Origin: Symsagittifera roscoffensis
Lineage: Eukaryota > Xenacoelomorpha > Acoela > Convolutidae
Direction: 5' to 3'
Assembly: GCF_963678635.1 (NCBI RefSeq)
Contig: NC_087063.1
Span: 85,421,574-85,485,573, forward strand
DNA: 64,000 nt
Shown here: positions 45,270-55,228 of the stretch, piece after piece
How positions within the stretch are numbered: position 1 is the stretch's first letter
Layout: every line of letters starts with the position of its first letter
Program-made: the position numbers and the translations under genes
The notes under the pieces: model-generated
Told to the model about the DNA's origin: nothing
Seen by the model: the letters and a program-made list of their open reading frames with translations, nothing else
Databases searched by the model: none

Positions 45270-47053
45270 ATCTTATTAATGATTTCTACGCGTAAAAACG
45301 GTTTCCGAAAACTAATTAACCTAAACTGCTATACATAAACAAAATTGTCTTTTTATGATGGTTTATGATGTCTGTAAATCATTTTATAGCAATTTTAACA
45401 TTTCACATTTTATTATTTTTGCGTTAACTATAGTTTTTGACCGATTAAATTGCTCAAGGTCACCGATATTGCCAATAATTGCCCATTAATTATATTGATC
45501 AAAGTGAAAACTTCTGACTGACAGCCCGTGGAAAATGAAGATAGGTATTTTCGGAACCTTTTTTCTACGCTTGATTTAATCTAATTCAAAACTTTCAACT
45601 GGTTTATACATTTTTGAATTGTCAAGTTAAAAATAAGCACTCAATTGAGCATTCAAACAAGGCAGAACAAATCCCGGAGGGTCAGAACTTTAAAAAACTT
45701 TCGGAGTAAAGCGATCTAAAAACCTCAAAAACGGAAAAAGAAACTAAAACGCTGACTACTAAAAATATTCGAACTGCAGGCTTGGCTATATCAATCTCTC
45801 TGACGCGAACTGTGACACCAGTCACTCGAATGATGATAACGAGCAAGGCTTGTTGTTGATATGAATCTTCAGCAACTCCTCCGAAAGTCTAGATGTTGTG
45901 CCAACGTCCAACCAAAACGGTTACGTTAGTGTTAGTACTAGAGTTGGCAATGTACTAGTACCACCTAAAACCGGTACCGTACGTACTAGTACATGTACTG
46001 GTACCACAAAAAGGACTTCGTTCAGACTAAAAAAAAAACTTTTTCGAATAACTTTGTTCGGAATCGTCACTTGGATAATTTATTTTATCAAAGAGTACCT
46101 TACTCATTGCCAAATTTAGTAGTTTTTTCATAGTTTTGCGAGTTATTTGCCAAATTTTGAGATCTCGCGAAACTTCAAATAATTTTTTGAGCTAAATGTT
46201 GAAATAACCCTGAGATTATATGAGCAAATCAATCCTCCAGAAATATGCCGCAAAACTATGAAAAAACCAATAAATTTGGCAGTGAGTAAGGTATACTTTA
46301 AATTCAATGGTTTGTTGTATGTACAAAAAGACGGCTTTGTGCCAGTCGGTCATATTTGAAAGTTTAATGTTGAAATAGCCCTGAGGAGATTATATGAGCG
46401 AATCAATCCTCCAGAAATATGCCGCAAAACTATGGAAAAACTGATAAATTTGGCAGTGAGTAGGGTATACTTTAAATGCAATGTTTGTGGTATGTACAAA
46501 AAGACGGCTTTAGGCCAGTCGGTCATATTTGGAAGTTTGCCCTTGAGCAACGCTTTAGACTTAATTTTGGGGCGAAATGAAATTTTTTCAAAAATTCGAA
46601 TTGAGCATGTCATGCTCAATTTTCTTCCGATAATCAAAAAGATCAGAAAGAATTCAGAAAAACCGAACTACAATCGCGGGAAAGTAGTTGAAAGGCAGCG
46701 GCAAAATGCTGTTCGCAATTTCCAGACATAAGATCGTACGAGAGTAGAGCTTTCTTATCCTTAACAGAAGGCAGAGTGATCGCAAGCAGAGAAGAAAACA
46801 AATAAGAAGTGGACCAGAGTGAACCTTCGGTGGAAAGGTGGACAACTGAAGTTGCCCAATGGTCCAGCCTCAAAAACTTACTTCTCAAGTCAAAACTTAT
46901 TCATTTAAAACTCCTCGAGTTAGACTTGATTACCCCATTTATTCTCGAATTACTTATTAACTCAGAAACTAAATTCTAGAGTATGCCGGGATGTGAGTAC
47001 CCAATTTAGATTTCTTGAGTGTGTTTTATGTTGTGAGGTAAGGAGAGTCTTGG
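45270..47053. other. intergenic, palindromic and duplicated segments
   Basis: Holds a cluster of GTAC-type palindromes (45930-46000), a tandem duplication with an inverted partner (46085-46540) and sequence without features. Frames at 45898-46890 are short and low in quality. Confidence 0.5.
46085..46540. repeat. 171-bp tandem duplication with an inverted partner
   Basis: Units start at 46196 and 46367 (ATGTTGAAATA.CCCTGAG...GATTATATGAGC...CCAGTCGGTCATATTTG.AAGTTT) and are about 85-90 percent alike. The stretch at 46085-46140 is the reverse complement of the middle of unit 1 (CGCAAAACTATG...GGCAGTGAGTAAGG), so the region can fold back on itself. It may be a rearranged hairpin MITE; no target duplication found. 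Confidence 0.75.
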
Positions 47054-47058
47054 GTCGA

Positions 47059-47157
47059 TGTTGTGTAGAGGAAAACACGGCTTGGGGAGAAAATTTAACT
47101 CAATAGTTATCTGAAAGACAACATCTTATAAACGTCATATAAAACAATTACATGACA
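47059..47157 (-). repeat. 3' LTR of the short Ty3/gypsy element
   Basis: 99 bp, TG...CA ends on the element strand. Differs from the 5' LTR at two adjacent bases (plus-strand AA versus GC in GAGAA..TTTAACT) and at one base in AAACRTCAT. Confidence 0.92.
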
Positions 47158-47171
47158 TTCACCCCCACTTG

Positions 47172-50100
47172 TTATTGGATGTAATCCTTCAGGTGTGCCG
47201 GCGGTCGTCGCGGGCGCGTTGATCTGCGGACCTCCGGTCCGGCAAATGGTGATACTGGCGTTGATTTGGGAGTGGTTACTGGTGAACTGTCCTCTTCTTC
47301 AGCACCCTGCTCGGTCGTCACTGGGATACTGCTGGTTTCCTCGAGGGTGATCGTTGGAAAATGTTCCATGGCATTCGGTAAATTCTTCACTGGGGACAGA
47401 TGCGGGCTCCTGGGTTCTGTAGCGTCCGTTTGGGCTGGAATATTGCGCCGTGACAAATCTTTCGTCGAGACAGTGTCAATACGTCCATTTGGGAATACCA
47501 CTCGTGCGAAATGAGGATTAATGACCTCCGAGATGCTGACGGGTCGTGCCTGCAGGGCCTCCTTTCCGCGCACAAAATTTCTCAGATATGCAGGGTTGCC
47601 GCTGCTCAGGCACTCTGGAAGAGAGCAGCCAAGACCGGCTCGCCGCGGGAACTTGAAAAACCTGGAATGGGGCGATTCATTTGTGGCAGTACAGAGGAGT
47701 GCACGCACAGCAGCAAGTGCTTCTGGCAACACAGATTCGCACATATCAGCACTTAAATTACGCGAGTGTAGGATACACTTAACAGTCTTGAATATTGTGC
47801 CGTTGTATCGTTGTACGGGTCGTTCTCGAATGAGATATGCCATTTCGTGAGCAAAACTGGTCGAACTCGGAAGAGAGAAACTGGCTGCCCCGATCTGTGT
47901 GAATAAATGCTGGACACCCAAAGACTGAGAAAAGTTGGCGTAGACATGCTATAATGGATTCGCTCGTAATCGTTCTGATACCAAATACAAAAGGGAATCT
48001 ACTGTATTCGTCAATTACGGTTAGGGCGTAGCAGTTACCGGTCTTTCGGGCGGCGAATTTTGGACCGACAATATCTATGGCCAGTCTCTCAAAGGGTTGT
48101 AAAGCTCGAATTATTGACGATGCACCAGGTTTGTAGAATGCCGGTTTGACTTCTTTGCACGTATCACAGTCCTGTATAGCCTCCTTTACTTCTAAAAGAG
48201 AGAAAGCTAGATTATGACGTCTCACGAACTCCCACATACGGACGACGCCCGGATGCTGCAATTGGCAATGTAACGTAACACATGGGGATTCTTTCGAGAT
48301 AGCGGAGAGTCTGGATAGAGCGTCCGCGCTCACATTCTCGCTGCCTTTCCGATACATGATGGTGTACGCAAATTCTGACAGCTCTAACCTCCACCTCTTG
48401 AGTTTGTCATTTTTAATTTTTGACCGGTGTTTGGAGAATATGAACAAAACCGATTTTTGATCCGTTTTAACAACCGTTTCGTATGTTCGAACAAAATGCC
48501 CCCACTTCCGAAACGCCTCAACAATAGCCATGGCCTCGCGCTCGACTGACGATTGCATCTGTTCTGAAGTAGACAAGGTTCTAGAGTAGAAAGCCAAAAG
48601 GCGACCACCTTGTAATAATGTTGCCCCTAGTGCTGTCCCAGATGCGTCCGTTTCGAGGAGGAGCGGCCCGGCGCCCGCTATAGGTATAGCCAGAGATGCA
48701 GACGCAATGCCCTGCTTGAGCGAGTCAATTGCATCGACACAGTTCGGGTTCAAAGGAAAGGCACCCTGTTTCTGGGCCTCTAGTAGCGGCTTTACTTTAA
48801 GTGAATATTGTGACACCCATTCCGCGTAGTAAGCAAAGAAGCCGAGTAGCCGTTTCAGCTGAGCTGCGGTGTGGGGCACTGGGTACTCCATGAGAACACG
48901 TAAGCGTTCAGGATCCGGCTTCTTCGAGCCGTTTTCAATAATGTGTCCCAGCAAGGATAATTTCCTGGTTCCAAATGTACATTTGTCCATGTTGAGCGTC
49001 AGGCTTTCCTTTTCCGCGGCTTTCAAGAACGCGTGTAGATTCCGGTCATGTTCCTCCTTTGTAATCCCACCGATATAGAGGTCGTCGAGGTACGGTTTTG
49101 CGCAGCGCAATTGGTTTCTTTCAATAAAGCTATCCATTATTCGCTGGAATGCTGGGACGGCGTTTGTAACACCGAATGGAAGGCGTGTGAATTGGTAGAA
49201 TCTGGCCCCAACCTCAAAGGCTGTGATTGGTTTGTCACCTGATCGCAACGGTATTTGGTGGTATGCGGATTTCAAATCTATTTTGCTGAAATAGTGAAAA
49301 GCGGCCGCAAGAGTAAGCATGGACTCGACATCCGGAAATGGGTATGCGTCAACGTCGGTGTATAGATTCACTGTTTCGAAATAGTCAATTACCATTCTCT
49401 TATTGCTTGGTCCCTTGACAACGAAGGCCTGAGCCTGCCAAGGTGAAACAGACAGCTCAATTATTCCGAGATCCAGAAGCCTCTTTACTTCAGTTTTCAT
49501 GAATAGCGCGTTGTCAGCAGAAACTCGTCGAGATTTGGAAGAAATTGGCTTAACGGTCAGGAGCTTGTCAGGAAATAGTGCTGGAGGCTCGGTTGTCATA
49601 ATTGGGAACATGCTGCAACATGCTTTCGTACACTGATCTCGTTCTAAGCTTATTGGGGGAGTAATATCGGTATCACGTCCTCCCAGGTGGAAAGTGATAG
49701 GTGGTTTTGGACCGCCGAGGTCAAGATAAACCGATTGATGGCTAGCAAGAACGTCCATTCCGATGATCAAATCGGCAATTAACGACTCAACCACGTGTAA
49801 GCGACAACAATAAGATTCTGCCTTTATTGTGATTTGTGTGTCGATGAAGCCAAGCACATTCAATTTGTCGCCGTTTGCTAGTTTGGTAGATGACTCAACG
49901 TCGGTTATAGGCAATTCAAAATTCCGTGCGAGCTTGAACTTGATATGGCAATCGGTTGCTCCAGGGTCAATCAGTGCAAGTGCTTGATGAACGCCACCAA
50001 TCAGTACCTTCTCATAAACGGTCTGTCTCGCCTCCGTGTAGGGAGACAATGCACAGAGGACGGATGCTAGGGATCCTTCGGATTCCTCATCCTGCAACGC

Positions 50101-50430
50101 GGCTGTAGTTGGAGTACTTGGACGAGAAACAGTGGCCCAATGCCCCAACTTCTGGCACTTATGGCACGTGTCGCGCTTTGCCGGGCACTTGCTGCGTATG
50201 TGAAAACGAAAACCGCAGTACCCACAGTTTGAGTTGTTTGAATGTGACGCGTTATTTTGGCTTTTGTTTCGGCTATTTCGGTGGTACTTCTGTGCAATCG
50301 CCCCTGCAACCTGTTCAGGCTGGACAGCCGAAACGGAGTTTGATTGTTCAGAGGTTTCAGCGCGGAATGACCTGGAATAATCAGTTGACAGATTTGGTGT
50401 CGTCGAGTTCAAGTAACCTCGCTCGGACAT
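47172..50430 (-). pseudogene. Ty3/gypsy Pol: protease, RT, RNase H, integrase (integrase frameshifted)
   Basis: The main frame (50430-47779) starts with two knuckles: CGYCGFRFHIRSKC is complete (CX2CX4HX4C), while the second (CHKCQKLGHWATVS) has lost its last Cys. The protease loop is IDPGATD (DPG where DTG/DSG is usual). RT has YLDDLYIGG, and RNase H has LLETDASG. Integrase has the H-H-C-C zinc region ending CDTCKEV, IDIVGPK and HTDRGSQF. Just after SHSRTT the frame is lost. The frame one base further (47921-47172) resumes at RYNGTIFKTV and runs to RRSTRPRRPPAHLKDYIQ. The junction lacks the short block that carries the third catalytic acid (Glu of D,D-35-E), so a small deletion both shifted the frame and removed a catalytic residue. 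The gag frame overlaps the start by 50 bp, in the minus-one-base-downstream (+1) phase. Confidence 0.88.
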
Positions 50431-50839
50431 GATCGGACCTCAATCCGGAAACAAGCGCGTCTCTAAACAACAGTTGTTTATGTACATATGCTGTAAGGGG
50501 TTTGCACTCACAGAGCTCGACGAGAATCTTTAGTCGCTTGATAAAGTCAGGAATGCTTTCGCCTTCCTTCTGCCGGCAGGATAGCAGCTCATGCCTCGCA
50601 AATATGACCCGTGTCGGTTTCTCGAACTGCGCGTCCAGGATATCCATGGCGGCGTCGAAGGTCTCCGCGTTTTGTAGCAAGGGAAACAGTTCCGAGCCGG
50701 CGTGAGACCTAAGGAACGTGAGTTTGTGGGTATTCTCAACCACCTCGTTGATGGCTAGCCCGTCGATGAAGATGCGCTTCCACCATCGCCACTGCTCAGG
50801 TGTGGGATTGGTGGGCAGCTGCGGAGGTTTGAACTTCAT
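50381..50839 (-). CDS. Ty3/gypsy Gag (capsid-like)
   Basis: 152 codons from ATG at 50839, only 19 nt inside the 5' LTR. Motifs such as EQWRWWKRIFIDGLA, FLRSHAGSELFPLLQ, and ESIPDFIKRLKILVELCEC resemble the capsid domain of invertebrate gypsy Gag proteins (UBN2/retrotrans_gag type). It ends DDTKSVN and overlaps the pol frame by 50 bp; pol is in the +1 frame, so expression of pol would need a +1 shift unless the offset is a mutation. The frame is also open upstream into the LTR through a GTG, but the ATG is the credible start. The knuckles are encoded in the pol frame. Confidence 0.75.
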   Translation of the reverse strand: MKFKPPQLPTNPTPEQWRWWKRIFIDGLAINEVVENTHKLTFLRSHAGSELFPLLQNAETFDAAMDILDAQFEKPTRVIFARHELLSCRQKEGESIPDFIKRLKILVELCECKPLTAYVHKQLLFRDALVSGLRSDHVRARLLELDDTKSVN

Positions 50840-50843
50840 TGAC

Positions 50844-50857
50844 ACTATTGAGTTAAA
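50844..50857 (-). promoter_or_regulatory. putative self-complementary primer-binding site
   Basis: On the element strand the LTR end ACAACA is followed by ATTTAACTCAATAGTGTCA and then the gag ATG. TTTAACTCAATAGT (14 nt) is the exact reverse complement of ACTATTGAGTTAAA inside the LTR (plus strand 50894-50907). No tRNA-type PBS (TGG...) is present, and there is no room for one. Confidence 0.65.
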
Positions 50858-50858
50858 T

Positions 50859-50957
50859 TGTTGTGTAGAGGAAAACACGGCTTGGGGAGAAGCTTTAACT
50901 CAATAGTTATCTGAAAGACAACATCTTATAAACATCATATAAAACAATTACATGACA
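50859..50957 (-). repeat. 5' LTR of the short Ty3/gypsy element
   Basis: 99 bp. On the element strand it contains two TATA-like stretches (TTTATATG, 5' T at about 50941; TATAAG, 5' T at 50930) 23-34 nt upstream of the sequence ACTATTGAG at 50907, a fitting place for transcript initiation, and then a short R/U5 of about 49 nt. Confidence 0.9.
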
Positions 50958-50962
50958 GTCGA

Positions 50963-52330
50963 TCCATCTGAAATGGATCAAAGTTCCACTGTCTAATGAA
51001 AAGTAAATATACGGATTGTTCCGACCCTGTTTTTAATGGCGTCCGCGTGTTTTAGATATTTTGAGACCTAAGTACGGGGACGTTCTTATTTTCTAGAGTG
51101 GGGGTATTTTGGTAGTGGCCTTTAATCTGTAACAAAGGTTTTAGTCTCATGTCGCAAGTGAACAAAATTGGGTCCGACCTCCTGAGGTAGAAAAACACAA
51201 GAGATAGTGCCGCTGACTCTTGAGCCAATGGTTATAGTGCCTATTTTTCTTAACCTTATATGTGACCCAGAACAGGCGACTGTTAAATAGTATTTTTGTG
51301 GCGCTCCTGGGTGTTTTTACGACATCAAGACTTGTGACATTCGACCAGAATGGCCAAAATGCAATTTATGCAGGATTCGAATTTTGAGCAGTAAGCCTTC
51401 CGAGTTGATGATTTCGAAGGATTAGCGACGTTATTGGAACGTTTAGCCAAACGGTGAGGGCTAGAATATTCTAGTATTTTAAATTTTCAAAAATTCGAAT
51501 GATGACGTCACGTTTCTGAGAAATGCTGAAACGGCCATTTTAACAAAAAAGCGAGTAAAAAACAGAACAACTTTTATCTGCGATTGCGAACAGTACGAAA
51601 ATCGAGATTGGAAAACGACAACGAACTACAGAATAGCAGAGAACGCTCCGAGTTGCAACTATTGTGCTGCTACAATAGTTGCAAGGCCGTTGCCAACAAC
51701 GGTGAAGGGTGAGAACCAGCCTTCCGGATTAGCAAGAAATCAAGAGTAAGGAGCTTGATTCGGCGGATTCAAGAATCCGGAAGGGTCTCGGGACGGAAAC
51801 TTTTATTAACTCACATAAACTTTTAGCATCCTGTCATGTCCTGACTTGAATTTAACTGATATTTTGATTAGTTTTGACAAGGATGAGGTGCTAGGAGTTG
51901 GGGGAAAGGGTTGATCCATCTTCGATGGAGATGATGATTTTTATCTACTGAACAAAAACAATAGTAATATGATAAGTAGTAGCCCTGTTTTTAGGAGTGA
52001 CCTCGTGGTCTGGGGATACTGAGACCCAGCCATGAGCTCACTAATTTTGCATGTAATTCAGTTAATTTGAGCGTTCTGGTCGAAGCCGGAGAACAGTAAC
52101 GTTTTTGTCGACCCGATGTAAGAAAGACCACCGAAAAGTACTGGCTTGGTAGAGACGGTGAAAAACATGCAAAGCTCTGTTTAGACGCTGGCCAGTCGTC
52201 TTAAGACTTAGTTTTGTTATCCGTCGATATGTATCTTCCGGGCGAATGTTACATGTATGTTTTTATGGCGCTCCTGGGTGTTATTCTTTCATAACATCAT
52301 GACCAGCGGAACCGTTAACGAGCACTCCGC
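50963..52330. repeat. diverged ~0.94-kb tandem repeat
   Basis: Two units in the same order: the first from about 50955 (GTCGATCCATCTGAAATGGA, CCCTGTTTTTAATGGCGTCC, TTTTGAGACC, GTGGCGCTCCTGGGTGTTTTT), the second from about 51905 (GTTGATCCATCTTCGATGGA, CCCTGTTTTTAGGAGTGACC, TACTGAGACC, ATGGCGCTCCTGGGTGTTAT). Identity is roughly 65-75 percent with indels. The short Ty3/gypsy copy inserted at the left edge of the first unit: removing it restores GGGTCGATCCATC. The CCTTCCGGATT / AATCCGGAAGG pair at 51718-51785 lies between the shared blocks. Confidence 0.65.
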
Positions 52331-55228
52331 GCCGAGCGGATGCTCACATTAACGCCCTTAATAGGCCTAAACTGCCGGGGCGGAAGGGTAGTTCGGAACG
52401 CGGAAGCCTTCCGGATTACCATAAATAGTTTTTTAACCTAGTTAAGACCGAAAATTCACGAACCAGGAAGGGTGGGGGGAATCATGAACCCCTCATCCCC
52501 TGAGTGGTTTGTGACCAAAAACACTTAAAGATATCAGCAAAACCAAACAAAAAGTAGTATAGTACCCAAGAAAAACAAAAAACATAAAAAATAACCGAAA
52601 AAACCAAAAACAGTAAAAAAGTAAAAAAATCAGTAGAAATCATCCCCCCAGACAAGATGTGATTCAACCCCCCCGTTTGTTGTTGATAGATATATTGTTG
52701 TTACAGGCATTTATATCAGTCAGGATCGTTACGATCAATTTTGTAGCCCGTTTGTGAGGCTTGTACTGTAGGGTTATTTGAGCATTTAAGCACGTTAATG
52801 ATAAATTGCGCTCAATCCGGAAGGGTCAGCTGATTTGCGCTCAATTCGGAAGGGTCTTGGGTGAAGACCGATCCGGCAAGCAGTTCAAGGAGCAACAAGA
52901 AGGGGCTCAACGACAACAACAATCGACTGTTGGGTATCGTTAACAAGTTTTGTATCCCTTTTGGTACAAAAAGTAAGATAGTAATCTGTGGGGGGCTCGA
53001 CAGTGCTGCACTGTAGTGACCCTTCACCGAACTGCGAATATCCGAGTTAAGCACCTTAATTCGGATAATAAACAAACCCGGAGGGGTATAGTATTACTAA
53101 TATTATTATTCATATAGCCTATATTACTAGTCACATATCGTTTTTCAGTGAAAAACAACGAAAACAGACCGGTTTTTAGGGTCAAAATAGCGATATTTTG
53201 ATCCCCCCACAAGTCGCGATTTTTGAGATATCGATATTTTTTGAAACGGAAAAAAGCGCTAAGTTAGTGTGTTACATCGTAACTGCACTACTGTAATAAG
53301 TAGAACCGGTTAACTTTAGTTCGGAAGTGGTTGGAACTAGTTTGGTACCAAAAACCAAATTTTCCCAATTTTTGATAGTAAGAAACACTAAAAATTTAGA
53401 AAATTTTTGGAAATTTTTGAGGTAGGACAGTAAAAATAGTTGTTCGGACAACGTCCACTAGTGAATCTACAAGTCTTAAAATCCGCTACCCGAAAGCCTT
53501 CCGGGTTGCAGAGAAATCGAACATAACGTGTTTGATTTGGTGGATTCATCAATCCGGAGGGGTCCAGGTAGCATAGTTTTTCGCAAAATTTTTCTACAAT
53601 AGCGTTTTAGATTGGGTCTTTTGCATTGAACTAGAAGAGTATAGGCCTTCTGAGCTCGGATCAATAATTTTTAGGTCGAAAGGACCAGATTTGCGGAAAA
53701 AGTTAGGCGGAACCTATAAGAGAGAAAATTTTTTGAGTTCGGAAAAAAGACGTTTTGGTTAATAACTTTGGAACTACTGATCATATCGAGTTGATCTTGG
53801 TACCAATAGATCAGAAATTAGCTGAGCTTACTAATAGGATCAGAGATTTTTCGGAAAAGCGAGCGAGAAAATTTTTTGAGATTGTTTTTAGCAAATTACA
53901 CAAATCCGGAGGGGTACACCCTTCACGTTTTATAAATTTTTCTGAAAAACCCTTATACCCCTACCAAAAGTTGATAGCGATTGAACTAAGTAACTTAGGA
54001 CAGTTCTAGACAAAAAGGGAAGGCTGAAGGCACAAGACAACCATAATAGAGTCGAAGTTAGGCAAGTGATAAGACCCTTCACCGTTAGTGTGAATTGTCA
54101 AATAAGTGCCTTAACTTCAATCCGGAGGGGTCTAGGAAAGGACCCTATACCCTTCCCAGTTAATTCAAACAGCATAAAAGTAACGCAGAACGTATCCGGA
54201 GGGGTATAAGCTGAAATTAAGAAAACTACAAAAAGCTACTTTGACAGAGCTAAGGGCTCCCAATCCGGAGGGGTCGAAATTTTTCAAAGTCAGAGGGGTC
54301 CGAATCCGGAGGGGTCTACTTTCCACAAAACCGGAGGGGTCCGAATCCGGAGGGGTCTTATAGTTGCTAATTCCGAGGGGTCCCAATCCGGAGGGGTCTA
54401 TATTCTGACAGTCCGGAAGGGTCCTATTTGTGCCATTCCGGAGGGGTATCATTTTATTAAGGACTTAGGTAAACGAAAGAAAGACTAAAAAGCGAGAGGT
54501 ATTAGGTTATTAATACACAGGCTAGGTATCAGTGACTGCACTGGTAACTTGCCTCTCAAAAAGAACCAGACTAATACAAAACAGGTCCGAACTCGGATAT
54601 TCGCGACACTAAGTCTAAATTAAAAAGAGCGTGACTCATTGGTGTGGATTGAAACATAATACGTTTTTGGGAAAAGTAACTGCCCTGAGGATTTTAGTAG
54701 GTCTAGCTCGGGCAGTCCGAAGGCAGATAGGTAACACAGTACTCGGTGGGTGCAATAGACGCCCACTTGAGAAAATTACTGCCTTCAAAGTTTTGTCTGT
54801 TTGGTGCAGCACCAAGCAGGGAAAGCTTTTTCTTTAAAAGACAGGTTCGACTATTGTACTGCGACCGACTAAGAGTACAAGACACATAAGATTTTTTTAT
54901 ATATACATTCATATTGTGTCAATATATATATTTTTTTGTTTTTGATTTTAAATCAACTTAAACTGTGCTTGATTGGGTGGTGACTACACTATCTTTTAAA
55001 TTGACTGATAACATCATATTGTGCTAGTTTCCAGATCTTTGGACCGATAATCGGCTAGTGTGAATAAATTTTATACAAACTGTACTCTGACAACATACAG
55101 GGATTCGTGGTCACTATTTAATAGAATCTGGTGAAATTTATTGTGTTGTGTCATTATTATTGTTAATAAAACTATAAGGTCTCTAGCAATTGAGTCAAGA
55201 GTAGGCATAGGAAAGTGACAAATAAAGA
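52331..55228 (+). other. long non-coding leader or LTR region upstream of the giant Gag-Pol
   Basis: No gene. It includes a poly-C run at 52660-52670, a strong hairpin at 53178-53206 (GGGTCAAAATA / TATTTTGATCCC), many CCGGARGGGT motifs and an AT-rich segment (54890-55200) before the ATG. It most likely contains the 5' LTR and untranslated leader of the Ty3/gypsy element starting at 55229. The matching 3' LTR lies outside the window, so LTR limits and the primer-binding site cannot be fixed. Confidence 0.5.
54115..54450. repeat. phased array of CCGGAGGGGT motifs (41-bp period)
   Basis: CCGGAGGGGT or close variants begin at 54122, 54196, 54265, 54292 (degenerate), 54306, 54331, 54347, 54373, 54388, 54413 and 54438. 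From 54265 the spacing alternates about 25 and 16 bp, which is a 41-bp unit with two half-sites, usually written AATCCGGAGGGGTC. Single copies with a G to A change (CCGGAAGGGT) occur upstream at 51774 and 52813. Confidence 0.85.

Larger units (their letters stand above)
47059..50957 (-). mobile_element. Ty3/gypsy-type LTR retrotransposon with 99-bp LTRs
   Basis: A complete insertion of 3,899 bp on the minus strand. LTRs at 50957-50859 (5') and 47157-47059 (3') begin TGTCATG and end ACAACA, differ at 3 of 99 positions, and are flanked by the 5-bp duplication GTCGA (47054-47058 and 50958-50962). A purine-rich tract (AAGTGGGGGTGAA) abuts the 3' LTR. The order gag - protease - RT - RNase H - integrase is that of Ty3/gypsy (Metaviridae). 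The internal leader is only 19 nt. Integrase is damaged, so this copy cannot be autonomous. Confidence 0.93.

Noticed and set aside
54165-54452. 95-codon minus-strand frame with DPSGLG repeats
   Set aside because: It is the translation of the CCGGAGGGGT array; the 41-bp period is not a multiple of three, so the frame is not maintained by selection.
51950-55200. tRNA-type primer-binding site for the giant element (TGGTACCAA-type matches)
   Set aside because: TGGTACCA occurs near 53350 and 53798, but without a defined LTR end next to it neither can be supported.
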